From the NCBI RefSeq assembly GCF_001552135.1, contig NZ_BCQP01000041.1, positions 1 to 64,000 on the forward strand: a stretch of DNA of 64,000 bases. The letters run 5' to 3'. The translations under genes and the position numbers were made by a program. Below the pieces are notes generated by a model. The model searched no databases, was not told the DNA's origin, and worked only from the letters and a program-made list of their open reading frames with translations. Shown piece after piece: positions 1 to 7,127 of the stretch (position 1 is the first letter of the stretch; each line of letters starts with the position of its first letter). Source of the DNA: Actinomadura chibensis NBRC 106107. GTDB lineage: Bacteria > Actinomycetota > Actinomycetes > Streptosporangiales > Streptosporangiaceae.

Positions 1-139
1 GGGCCACCGCGGCGAGCCAGCGGCGGGCGCCGTCCACGCCGGTCAGCGCGTCGTGGACGCCGTGCCGGTCGGCGAAGACGGTGTTCATCAGTTCGACCGG
101 CAGCGCCTGTCCCATCAGCGGGGGCTGCGAGGTGGGCAT
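1..139 (-). CDS. ABATE/CGNR zinc-finger type regulator, N-terminal fragment
   Basis: The first 46 codons of a gene that runs off the left edge. The start codon is an ATG at 139. The visible protein begins MPTSQPPLMGQALPVELMN and continues into an ELMNTVFADR segment. That resembles the opening of ABATE-domain proteins, which usually carry a C-terminal CGNR zinc finger and act as stress-linked transcriptional regulators. The zinc finger itself lies outside the window, so the family call rests on the N-terminus only. It diverges from the DUF1348 gene across a 130-bp gap holding several AACGGAT half-sites, a layout typical of an autoregulated regulator and its target. Confidence 0.55.
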   Translation of the reverse strand, partial: MPTSQPPLMGQALPVELMNTVFADRHGVHDALTGVDGARRWLAAVA

Positions 140-157
140 CCCGCCAGTCTACGGTCT

Positions 158-247
158 TCTAACGGATACTTCCCGCTTTATCCGTTTGACAGCGGACGAG
201 CCACGGACCTACCGTTCTAACGGATGAAGAACAACTAACCCGTTAGA
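158..247. promoter_or_regulatory. Cluster of CTAACGGAT half-sites in divergent promoter
   Basis: CTAACGGATA occurs at 159-168 and its inverse TATCCGTT at 179-186, giving a clean inverted repeat with a 10-base spacer. A second pair follows: CTAACGG at 217-223 and CCGTTAG at 240-246. The sites bracket the predicted promoter of the rightward gene. Being between a regulator gene and its divergent neighbour, they are the natural operator candidates for the regulator starting at 139; this is inference. Confidence 0.6.
186..215 (+). promoter_or_regulatory. Promoter of the DUF1348 gene
   Basis: A perfect TTGACA -35 hexamer at 186-191 is followed after 18 bases by TACCGT at 210-215, a TANNNT-type -10. 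The -35 overlaps the end of one AACGGAT half-site and the predicted start point near 222 falls inside another, so binding there would block transcription. Confidence 0.6.
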
Positions 248-269
248 GTCGCCATCGGAAGGGTCCGCC

Positions 270-737
270 ATGAGCGAGTCACGTCCGCCGTTCCCGCCGT
301 TCGACGAGGAGTCGGCACCGCGGAAGGTGCAGGCCGCCGAGGACGCGTGGAACACGCGCGACCCGCACCGGGTCAGCCTCGCCTACACGCCCGACTCCGT
401 TTGGCGGAACCGCGACACCTTCATCACGGGCCGGGACGAGATCGTGCAATTCCTGACGGCGAAATGGGAACGCGAACAGGACTACGTGCTGCGCAAGAGC
501 CTGTGGGGTTTCCGCGGAAACCGCATGGCCGTCCGGTTCCAGTACGAATGGCACGACGCGGACGGCCAGTGGTGGCGCAGTTACGGCAATGAATTGTGGC
601 AGTTCACCGAGAGCGGGCTCATGAGCCGCCGCGAGGCAAGCATCAACGACGTGCGGATCGCCGAGTCCGACCGCCGCTGGTTCGGGCCGCGCTCGGACGA
701 CGAGCGCGGCCCGGGCCACGAGATTCCCCTCCGGTGA
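270..737 (+). CDS. DUF1348 / SnoaL-like nuclear transport factor 2 family protein
   Basis: A 155-residue soluble protein of the NTF2-like fold. The WNTRDP segment near residue 27, the VWRNRD stretch and the repeated aromatic pattern (YEWHDADGQWWRSYGNELW) are characteristic of DUF1348, whose members are about 150 residues long. No reaction is established for the family. The ATG at 270 is preceded by GGAAGG at 257-262. It is monocistronic, faces the secreted protein gene tail to tail with 13 bases between, and diverges from the ABATE-type regulator that probably controls it. Confidence 0.8.
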   Translation: MSESRPPFPPFDEESAPRKVQAAEDAWNTRDPHRVSLAYTPDSVWRNRDTFITGRDEIVQFLTAKWEREQDYVLRKSLWGFRGNRMAVRFQYEWHDADGQWWRSYGNELWQFTESGLMSRREASINDVRIAESDRRWFGPRSDDERGPGHEIPLR

Positions 738-750
738 GTTCGGGCGTGGG

Positions 751-2370
751 TCAGCGGACGTCCACGTAGTCCCCGGCGCCGGTGACGGGCATGTAGGTGG
801 CGCTGCCCGCGTAGACGGCGCGCCAGGTGCCGTCCTGCTTGGCGGTGAACGACTTGCGGAACACGCCGGTGGAGGCGCTGCGGGTGGTCCCGGCGAGCGT
901 CCACGACGACGTCCCGGCCCGCTGGAAGTAGATCTTCACCGTCGCGCCCGACCCGGGCTTCCACCCGCCGACGTTCCGGCTCAGCTTGCCCTGCACCGTG
1001 AGCGCCCTGCCCTTGCGGACGGGCTCCGGCGCGGCGTTGAAGGAGGTGATGGAGGTCGCGTACCGCGTGTCGACGAAGTCGGTCCCGCTGACCACCGGGC
1101 GGTACGCGGCCGACCCCGCGTAGCGGACCCGCCAGTACCCGTCGCGCGCGGCGGGCGCGCCGACCGAGAACGCCCCGGTCGAACCGGTCGTCCCCCGGCC
1201 GACGCGCGTCCACCCGGACGTGCCGTTCGCGGAGAACTCGACGTCCACGGTGGCGCCCTTCACGGCCGCGCCGTTCGCCAGCAGCCGTCCCGACGTCGTG
1301 ACCGTCCCGTTGAGCGCGACGGGCTCCGGCCCGGCGTTCGCCCCGCTGAACGCGGTGACGGCCCGCGCGGTCCCGACCTCCAGCGGCTGCCGGACCTCGC
1401 TCCGGGTGAACAGCCCGGTCGAGTTGGGCGCGTACTGGACGAGCAGCTCGCCCGGGGACGCGGTGAAGGTGAACTCGAACGACCCGCCCGCGCCGAGCGT
1501 CTCGACCTTCCCGAGGTACCGCGTGTCGCCGCCGTCGAACGGGATGATCCACGCCTCGACGTCCTCACCCGGCCCGAGGGTGACCGGCCCGCCGGTCCCG
1601 GCGCGCGTCAGCGCTCCCCGGACGGTGACCGTGCTGCCCGCCGGGACCGGGTTCGGCGCGCTGACCCGCGCCGAGATCGCCGTGGCGGTCTGGTTGACGG
1701 TGACCGGGAGCGCCGACCGGCCCTGGCACACCACGCCCTTCGCGGCGTTGGAGAGCTCGGGCCGGACGAAGGCGTCGCCCCGCACGGTGAACCGCCCGTC
1801 GGCGCCGGTCTCGGCGGTCCCCGGCGTCCCGAGGAGGTTCACCGACAGCCCGGCCGCGGGCTGGAGCGCGGCGCCCTTGGACGTCCGGTAGGAGATGCCG
1901 CCGGACGCCGTCACCGTCCGGTGGTCGGCGTCGAGCACCGAGGGCGTCGCGGTGACGCCGGAGTAGACCGCTCCGTAGCACGCCTGGAAGGTGTTGGCGT
2001 TCTGGCCGAGCAGGTCGCCCTTCGCGTCCTCCACGTAGGCGATGGCCCAGTGCCCGCCCGGGTGCTCCTCGACGGAGACCGGGAGGGAGCCCTGCCAGGT
2101 GCCGTCCTGCGCGGTCCCGCTGATCAGCCGGAGGTCTCCGAGCGTCGCCCAGCTCTCCCCGAACCGCGAGTCGGCGAGCCACGCGCGAACCCGCGCGACG
2201 CCCTCGCCCTTGACGTCCACCGTGACGGTCACGGGGTGCGCGGGATCGTCGCGGTCCAATGTCGAATGCACGAACACGTAGGGGGCCGCGTGCGCGGCGG
2301 GCGCGGCGACCACGACGACGGGCGCCGCCAGGACGGCGGCGGAGATCAGAGAGCGGAAACGGCGATGCAC
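751..2370 (-). CDS. Secreted protein with tandem beta-sandwich repeats
   Basis: A 539-residue exported protein of unknown function. I chose the GTG at 2370 because GAGGAGG lies six bases upstream (2377-2383 on the plus strand); an in-frame GTG at 2394 lacks such a site. The N-terminus is a Sec signal peptide: basic HRRFR, a hydrophobic run, then a cleavage-like AHA-A near residue 27. The rest is Ala/Gly/Thr/Val-rich and looks like stacked Ig-like domains. The last two are about 100 residues each and related, ending in WRVRYAGSAAYRPV and WRAVYAGSATYMPV. Similar repeats are common in actinomycete cell-surface proteins. No catalytic motif is visible. Confidence 0.75.
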   Translation of the reverse strand: MHRRFRSLISAAVLAAPVVVVAAPAAHAAPYVFVHSTLDRDDPAHPVTVTVDVKGEGVARVRAWLADSRFGESWATLGDLRLISGTAQDGTWQGSLPVSVEEHPGGHWAIAYVEDAKGDLLGQNANTFQACYGAVYSGVTATPSVLDADHRTVTASGGISYRTSKGAALQPAAGLSVNLLGTPGTAETGADGRFTVRGDAFVRPELSNAAKGVVCQGRSALPVTVNQTATAISARVSAPNPVPAGSTVTVRGALTRAGTGGPVTLGPGEDVEAWIIPFDGGDTRYLGKVETLGAGGSFEFTFTASPGELLVQYAPNSTGLFTRSEVRQPLEVGTARAVTAFSGANAGPEPVALNGTVTTSGRLLANGAAVKGATVDVEFSANGTSGWTRVGRGTTGSTGAFSVGAPAARDGYWRVRYAGSAAYRPVVSGTDFVDTRYATSITSFNAAPEPVRKGRALTVQGKLSRNVGGWKPGSGATVKIYFQRAGTSSWTLAGTTRSASTGVFRKSFTAKQDGTWRAVYAGSATYMPVTGAGDYVDVR

Positions 2371-2438
2371 GGAATGCCTCCTCGGGCTGCTCACCCAGGA
2401 GGACGCGGCGCCCCGCCTCCAAGATCACATATCTTAGA

Positions 2439-3449
2439 TTACGAATCGGTCACTGATCGCTCAGAGGTAACTGGCGGGAGGTCCGCGGCCGGAGCCAGGC
2501 GGCTGATCACGTCCGCGTACCGCCACGCCCCGTCGACCGGGATCGGGTACAGGACGGGCATGTCGACCCCGGCCTTGCGGTACTCCTCGACGCGGGCGCG
2601 GCACGCGGCCGGGTCGCCGTGGGCCACGAACGAGTCCGCGACGTGCTGCGGGACGTGCCGGGCCGCCCCCTCGAAGTCGCCCGCGCGGATCCGCTCCCGG
2701 ACGGCGTCCATCGGGTCCCCGAACAGGCTCGGCGCGGCGGGGTGCAGCGCGTAGCGCGGGACGACGGCCCGCGCCCCCCGCGCCGCGACCTCCGCGTCGT
2801 CGGACAGGCAGGTGTGGACGACGCACGAGATCTCGACGTCCGCCGGGTCGCGTCCCGCCGCCACGGCGGACTCGCGGACGACGGCCACCGCCTCGGCGGC
2901 CCGGTCCGGCGACATGAGGTTGAGGATCACGCCGTCGGCCACGCGGCCCGCCAGCCGCAGCATGCGCGGCCCGAGCGCGGCGAGGTGGACGGGCAGGTCG
3001 GAGCGGTGCGGCGGACGGTCGAACAGCACCCGCCCGGTTCGGAAGACGGCGCCGTCGAAGCCCGGCGCGCCGGTGAGCGCCGCGCGCAGCACCGCCACGT
3101 ACTCCTCGATCATCTGGAGCGGCGGCAGCGGCGGCAGGCCCAGTTGGGCGTTCCTGGCCGCGTTCGCGAGGCCGAGGCCGAGCCGGAACCGGCCGCCGGA
3201 CATGTCGTCCAGGTGGACGGCGGTCCTCGCGGTGAGCACGGGCGGGCGCAGCGCCGCGTTGGCGATCGCGGTGCCCACGGCCACCGACCGGGTCGCCGCG
3301 ATCATCGGCTGGCACAGCGCCAGGGCGTCGCCGTTCACCTCGGCGACGAACACGGCGTCGTATCCGGCGTCCTCGGCCGCCCGGGCCAGTTCGCCGAGCT
3401 CCGCGTGCGGCAGGGCGCTGTTCGACGCGATGGACAGGCCGAGGCTCAT
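2439..3449 (-). CDS. LLM class flavin/F420-dependent oxidoreductase
   Basis: A 336-residue TIM-barrel protein of the luciferase-like monooxygenase superfamily. Seen directly: the LARAAEDAGYDAVFVAEV opening strand and helix, HLDDMSGGRFRLGLG (the conserved SGGRF/GLG loop) near residue 85, and DGVILNLMSP in the second half. In actinomycetes most of these enzymes use F420 or FMN to oxidise or reduce small molecules; the substrate cannot be read from sequence. It sits 18 bases downstream of the IclR gene on the same strand, so the two are probably cotranscribed. Confidence 0.85.
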   Translation of the reverse strand: MSLGLSIASNSALPHAELGELARAAEDAGYDAVFVAEVNGDALALCQPMIAATRSVAVGTAIANAALRPPVLTARTAVHLDDMSGGRFRLGLGLANAARNAQLGLPPLPPLQMIEEYVAVLRAALTGAPGFDGAVFRTGRVLFDRPPHRSDLPVHLAALGPRMLRLAGRVADGVILNLMSPDRAAEAVAVVRESAVAAGRDPADVEISCVVHTCLSDDAEVAARGARAVVPRYALHPAAPSLFGDPMDAVRERIRAGDFEGAARHVPQHVADSFVAHGDPAACRARVEEYRKAGVDMPVLYPIPVDGAWRYADVISRLAPAADLPPVTSERSVTDS

Positions 3450-3467
3450 GCGGCCGCCTTTCCCGGT

Positions 3468-4277
3468 CTAGATGATCAGTTCGTCGATCTCCCGCACCGC
3501 GTCCGCGAGGGCGGCGACGATCTTGCGGCGGGTGGGGACGTTCATACGGCTCGCGGGAACGGAGATGTTCAGCGCCAGCGGGGAGTGGTTGGAGCGGGGC
3601 AGGGCCATCGCCACCGACATCACGCCCTCCTCGCTCTCCTCCTTGCTGGTCGCGTAGCCCTTGCGGCGCACGTCCTTCAGCGCGTCCAGGAGGGCGTCGC
3701 GGGAGTCGATCGACGCGCCCGTCATCTGTTCGAGCTTGGGCTCGGGGTACAGGTCCATGAGGTCGGCGTCCGGCAGTTGGGCCAGCATGGCCTTCCCGGT
3801 CGAGGTGCAGTGCGCGAGCATCGACCGGCCGAGGCGGGACCCGACGCGGACGGCGCGCGGGCTCTCGATCGAGTCGATGAAGCGGACCATCTGCCCTTCG
3901 AGGGTCCCGAGGTGGACGGTCTCCTGCAGCTCGGCGTTGAGCCGCTCCAGCACCGGGCGGGCGCGTTCGCGCACGTCGAGGCGGCCGAGCAGGGAGAAGG
4001 CGATCTTGTCGAGGGACGGCCCCGGCTCGTACATCCGGGACTGCCGGTTCTGCCGGACGAAACCGCGGTACTGGAGCATCGCGAGGAGCCGGTGCGCGGT
4101 GGACGAGGCGACGCCGAGGTAGTCCCCGGCGTCGGTCAGCCGGAGGGAGCCGCGCTCGCCGATCAGCCAGAGCAGCCGGAGGGCGTTGTCGACCGACTCG
4201 ATCGGGTACTGCGGGGGCGCGGAGTGCTCCGGCTCGGCGGGCGGCTCCGCGTCCGGACCGGCGGGGTGATCGGGCAT
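3468..4277 (-). CDS. IclR family transcriptional regulator
   Basis: A 269-residue regulator. Residues 25-85 form the winged helix (SVDNALRLLWLIGERGSLRLTDAG, then ASSTAHRLLAMLQYRGFV as recognition helix). The C-terminal effector domain includes GRSMLAHCTSTGKAMLAQLPD and the NISVPASR strand typical of IclR proteins. The ATG at 4277 has AGAAAGG about six bases upstream. The family commonly controls aromatic-acid catabolism through 13-15 bp palindromes. Genes on both sides (LLM enzyme, DUF3237 and VOC proteins, importer, dioxygenase) are plausible targets, and three CAGAR-N5-YTCTG palindromes occur at nearby promoters. Confidence 0.9.
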   Translation of the reverse strand: MPDHPAGPDAEPPAEPEHSAPPQYPIESVDNALRLLWLIGERGSLRLTDAGDYLGVASSTAHRLLAMLQYRGFVRQNRQSRMYEPGPSLDKIAFSLLGRLDVRERARPVLERLNAELQETVHLGTLEGQMVRFIDSIESPRAVRVGSRLGRSMLAHCTSTGKAMLAQLPDADLMDLYPEPKLEQMTGASIDSRDALLDALKDVRRKGYATSKEESEEGVMSVAMALPRSNHSPLALNISVPASRMNVPTRRKIVAALADAVREIDELII

Positions 4278-4330
4278 TGGTGCCTTTCTGGCGGTTGTCT
4301 TGGAACGCGGTCGTGAGCGCGTCTGGCGAC

Positions 4331-4355
4331 GTCCCGATCGGGACTCTCCATTATC
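4331..4355 (-). promoter_or_regulatory. IclR promoter -10 with perfect 14-bp palindrome at start point
   Basis: GTCCCGATCGGGAC at 4331-4344 is a perfect palindrome. On the minus strand a GATAAT -10-like hexamer lies at 4355-4350, placing the start of IclR transcription inside the palindrome. An autoregulatory operator is the simplest reading; no clear -35 was found. Confidence 0.4.
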
Positions 4356-4415
4356 GCTCCGACACCGGCGGCGCGGAGAGCCGCGCCGACCGCGCGGCCC
4401 CCGCGCGCACGGGGG

Positions 4416-4844
4416 TCAGGTTCCGGCGGTCAGCGCGTACATCTCGTAGACGAGCGTGCTGCCGGTCCGGCGTCCGAGGCCGACCGCCTGCACCCTGTTC
4501 AGCCACCCGTACCGCTCGTCGTCGGTCTCGAAGGTGGGCGCGGTGAAGATGACGCCGCCGTCCGCGGGCGGCTTGTCGGCCTTCCCCCGGTAGGTCATGG
4601 CGATGACGGCTCCGTCGTCGGTGCGCAGCAGGATCCGGGCGTCCACGCTGACCGAGTTGTCGGCGTGGACGCGTACCCAGTCGCTGGCGCTGCGTCCGAG
4701 CTGGCTCGCCCGGACCCGGTCCCCCTCCCACCGGCAGTCGGCGGCCTCGCCGATGAGGCGCCCGCCCGCGGGGGTGGACGGCAGCTTCGTGTGCCGCTCG
4801 ATCGTGATGGTCAGCGTGCCCAGCGGGTCCAGCTCGATGCCCAC
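4416..4844 (-). CDS. DUF3237 domain protein (UPF0311)
   Basis: A 142-residue single-domain protein. I start it at the GTG at 4844 because GAAGGAG lies five bases upstream and because DUF3237 proteins normally open with the GIELDPLGTLTI-type strand; an upstream ATG at 4877 has no ribosome-binding site. Family features include AGGRLIGE and the MTYRGKADK and APTFETDDERYGWLN segments near the C-terminus. Function is unknown for the family, but members recur beside aromatic and steroid catabolic genes. It diverges from the VOC/WGDGLPVIPP operon across a short shared promoter. Confidence 0.8.
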   Translation of the reverse strand: MGIELDPLGTLTITIERHTKLPSTPAGGRLIGEAADCRWEGDRVRASQLGRSASDWVRVHADNSVSVDARILLRTDDGAVIAMTYRGKADKPPADGGVIFTAPTFETDDERYGWLNRVQAVGLGRRTGSTLVYEMYALTAGT

Positions 4845-4870
4845 GCGCGCTCCTTCGGCCGACTCGGGGG

Positions 4871-4900
4871 TTGACATCCGATGACCAGAAAAGCATTCTG
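4871..4900 (+). promoter_or_regulatory. Promoter and CAGAA-N5-TTCTG operator of VOC operon
   Basis: TTGACA at 4871-4876, a 17-base spacer and CATTCT at 4894-4899 form a good rightward promoter. CAGAA (4886-4890) and TTCTG (4896-4900) make an inverted repeat with a 5-base spacer that covers the -10. The same design recurs at 8065-8079 and, as CAGAG/CTCTG, at 20657-20671. A weaker leftward promoter for the DUF3237 gene (TTGATT/TTTTCT) would overlap the same operator. Confidence 0.6.
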
Positions 4901-4946
4901 CATTGAAGAAATCAACCGACACCCTCGCTGATCAGAGAGGCCAGCC

Positions 4947-5459
4947 ATGACTGGATTCGACCGACCTCGGGGCCTCAACCACGTCGCGTACGTGACCCGT
5001 GACACCGCGGCGACCAAGCGCTTCTACACCGAGCTGCTCGGCCTCCGGCTGGTCGGCTACGCCATGGACGACAGCGTGGGCAGCACCGGCGAGCCGACGA
5101 CCTTCCTGCACACGTTCTTCGAGATGGGCGACGGCTCCTGCATCGCGTTCTTCGAGATCGAGGGGCTCGACGCCGACCACAACGACTCCCCGCTGCCGCG
5201 CTGGGCGCCGCACATCGCGCTCTCGCTGGACAGCCTGGAGGAGGTGGGGGCCGCCCGTGACCGGCTGGTCGAGGCGGGTGTCGAGGTCAAGGGCGTGGTC
5301 GATCACGAGGGCATCTGGTCGTCCATCTACTTCTTCGACCCCAACGGCGTGCGCCTGGAGCTGACGTACCAGAACCGTCCGCTGAACGACGACGACGCGG
5401 CGGCGGCGGAGAAGGCGGTGCGCGCCTGGCAGGACGAGCACGGCCCGGCCCGCGCATGA
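4947..5459 (+). CDS. VOC family protein (glyoxalase / ring-cleavage dioxygenase-like fold)
   Basis: A 170-residue protein of the vicinal oxygen chelate superfamily with two beta-alpha-beta-beta-beta modules. Candidate metal ligands are His12 (LNHVAY), His89 (APHIAL) and Glu138 (RLELTY), matching the pattern of single-domain metalloenzymes of this fold. VOC members include glyoxalases, epimerases and extradiol dioxygenases; sequence alone does not decide. It opens a rightward operon whose next gene overlaps its stop by four bases. No standard ring-cleavage enzyme is visible in this catabolic region, so it is a candidate for that step, or for isomerising a cleavage product. Confidence 0.8.
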   Translation: MTGFDRPRGLNHVAYVTRDTAATKRFYTELLGLRLVGYAMDDSVGSTGEPTTFLHTFFEMGDGSCIAFFEIEGLDADHNDSPLPRWAPHIALSLDSLEEVGAARDRLVEAGVEVKGVVDHEGIWSSIYFFDPNGVRLELTYQNRPLNDDDAAAAEKAVRAWQDEHGPARA

Positions 5460-6526
5460 CGCTCGCGTCCACCCGGCACGCGGTGGCCGACGAGGACGCG
5501 GCGCAGGACCTGTTCACGCGGAACGGCTGGGGCGACGGGCTGCCCGTCATCCCGCCCACGCCGGAGCGCGTCGAGCGGTTCGTCGCGGCGTCCGGCATCC
5601 CGGCCGGCCAGGTGATCGGACGGCTGCCCGAGCAGGGCGCCGCGCTCACCCTGGAGAAGATCGCGGTCAACGCGGTCGCGGCGGGGTGCCGCGAGGAGTA
5701 CATGTCGGTGCTGGTCGCGACCGTCCGCGCCCTCACCCGCGAGCCGTTCAACCTGCACAGCACGACGGTCAGCGGCGCCACCGCGCCGCTCCTGATCATC
5801 AGCGGGCCGGTGGTGGACCGGCTGAACGTCAACACGTCGTTCAGCCTGTTCGGGCCGGGCCACCACGCGAACGCCACGATCGGCCGGGCCGTCCGGCTCA
5901 TCCTGCAGAACCTGTGCGGGGGCGTGCCGGGCGTCCTGGACAAGTCCACCTTCGGGCATCCGGGCAAGTACGCCTACTGCGTCGGCGAGAGCACGACCTT
6001 CCCGCACGCCGCCGGGTGGCCGCCGCTGCACGCCGACCGGGGCGTGCCCGCCGACCGGAGCGCGGTGACGGTGTTCGCCGGTGAGGCGCCGGTCAACGCG
6101 CGCAACGACTGGGCGGGCGAGCCGGGCCCGATCCTCGCCACGATCGCGGACGCGATGCTGCCGTGCCACTACACCGGCGGGAGCTTCGTCGTCGTGATCG
6201 GCCCCCGGCACGCCGAGATCGTCCAGCGCGCCGGGATGACGAAGGCGGACGTGCGCGAGGAGCTGTTCCGGCTGGCCAGGCGCAGCGTTGGAGCGCTCCG
6301 CCGCGCGGGCCGCCTCCCGGACGCCGCCGCCCCGAGCGACGACGAGGAGCGCACCGTCGTCCGCCGTCCCGAGGACATCCTGATCACCGTCGCCGGGGGC
6401 GACGCCTACGGCTACTCGGCGGTCGTCCCGTACTGGGTCGGCGGCCACGAGTCCGAGCCCGTCACCGAGCCGCTCTCCCCTGAGGAGGCGGAGAGGTGCC
6501 AGATACCGCCGAGGGAGACGTCATGA
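5456..6526 (+). CDS. Conserved WGDGLPVIPP-family protein of unknown function
   Basis: A 356-residue soluble protein that starts at the ATG inside the previous gene's stop (ATGA). The most recognisable segment is NGWGDGLPVIPPTPERV near residue 25, followed by a region rich in small residues (STTVSGATAPLLIISGPVV, GRAVRLILQNLCGGVPG) and a CHYTGGSFVVVIGPRHAEI stretch. I have seen this N-terminal signature in actinomycete proteins next to, or fused to, UGSC-type thiol proteins, and a UGSC-like gene follows here. I do not know its reaction. Tight coupling suggests it works with the VOC, UGSC-like and SDR products. Confidence 0.6.
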   Translation: MTLASTRHAVADEDAAQDLFTRNGWGDGLPVIPPTPERVERFVAASGIPAGQVIGRLPEQGAALTLEKIAVNAVAAGCREEYMSVLVATVRALTREPFNLHSTTVSGATAPLLIISGPVVDRLNVNTSFSLFGPGHHANATIGRAVRLILQNLCGGVPGVLDKSTFGHPGKYAYCVGESTTFPHAAGWPPLHADRGVPADRSAVTVFAGEAPVNARNDWAGEPGPILATIADAMLPCHYTGGSFVVVIGPRHAEIVQRAGMTKADVREELFRLARRSVGALRRAGRLPDAAAPSDDEERTVVRRPEDILITVAGGDAYGYSAVVPYWVGGHESEPVTEPLSPEEAERCQIPPRETS

Positions 6527-6609
6527 CCGGAGCGAAGCGAGGATCATGGCGTCCCCGCCGCGGGGGCCTGGGGGTCGTCCCCCAGAAAGGCAGGGCGTCA
6601 TGACCGGAG
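6519..6609 (+). repeat. Dispersed coupling element, copy 1 (26-residue mini-ORF with hairpin)
   Basis: Direct repeats of CGTCATGACCGGAG at 6519-6532 and 6596-6609 (period 77) flank a GC-rich insert. An ATG at 6523, overlapping the upstream stop as ATGA, opens a 26-codon frame that ends at TGA 6601-6603, overlapping the ATG (6600) of the next gene. The peptide begins MTGAKRGSW and ends GGLGVVPQKGRAS. The insert contains CTGGGGG-TCGT-CCCCCAG (6568-6585), a perfect 7-bp stem, and an AAAGG tract that can serve the next start. Copies 2 and 3 are at 14535 and 36856. Confidence 0.75.
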
Positions 6610-7127
6610 GACTCGTCGTCCTTGATCCGACCGCCGACGTCCCGCGCGAGACGGTCGGGGCGCTGCCGCGTCCGGTGACGCTGTCCGGGCTCGCGGTCGG
6701 GTACCTCGACAACGGCAAGCCGAACAGCGACCGCTTCCTCCGCCTGCTCGCCGCGCGGCTGCGCGAGGACGGCGCCCTCGACGCGGCCTGGGAGCGCAAG
6801 CCCAGCATCGGACGGGTCGCGTCCGAGGAGACGCTCGACGACCTCGCCGCGCAGTGCGACGTGGTGGTGACGGGAGTGGGCGACTGCGCCGGGTGCTGCT
6901 CGTGCACGGTGCGGGACGCGATCGCGCTCGAACGCCGGGGCGTCCCGGCCTACGTCGTGTGCACCACGGAGATGGTCACCACGGCGCGGATCGCGGCGCG
7001 GGCGGCGGGCGTCCCCGAACTGCCGCTGACCGTCATCGACCATCCGCTCGGCTCGCTGACCGACGACCTGCTCGCCGCGCGGGCCGAGGTCGCGCTCGGC
7101 CAGATCCGCGGGCGGGCGGACCGGTGA
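6600..7127 (+). CDS. UGSC-like cysteine motif protein (selenoprotein paralogue family)
   Basis: A 175-residue protein. Residues 91-105 read TGVGDCAGCCSCTVR, with Cys96, Cys99, Cys100 and Cys102. This matches the region where UGSC-family proteins carry a Sec/Cys-Gly-Ser-Cys redox motif, though here the spacing is CAGCCSC. The surrounding LAVGYLDNGKPNSDRFL and the later VVCTTEMVTTARIAARAAG are also typical of the family. A thiol redox or metal-binding role is likely, but no substrate is known. It has no in-frame TGA, so it is a cysteine version. Its start follows the coupling element and its stop overlaps the SDR start (GTGA). Confidence 0.65.
   Translation: MTGGLVVLDPTADVPRETVGALPRPVTLSGLAVGYLDNGKPNSDRFLRLLAARLREDGALDAAWERKPSIGRVASEETLDDLAAQCDVVVTGVGDCAGCCSCTVRDAIALERRGVPAYVVCTTEMVTTARIAARAAGVPELPLTVIDHPLGSLTDDLLAARAEVALGQIRGRADR

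Noticed and set aside
6882..6905. Possible selenocysteine codon in the UGSC-like gene
   Set aside because: The motif positions are all Cys codons; there is no in-frame TGA and no SECIS-like need, so it is the cysteine form.
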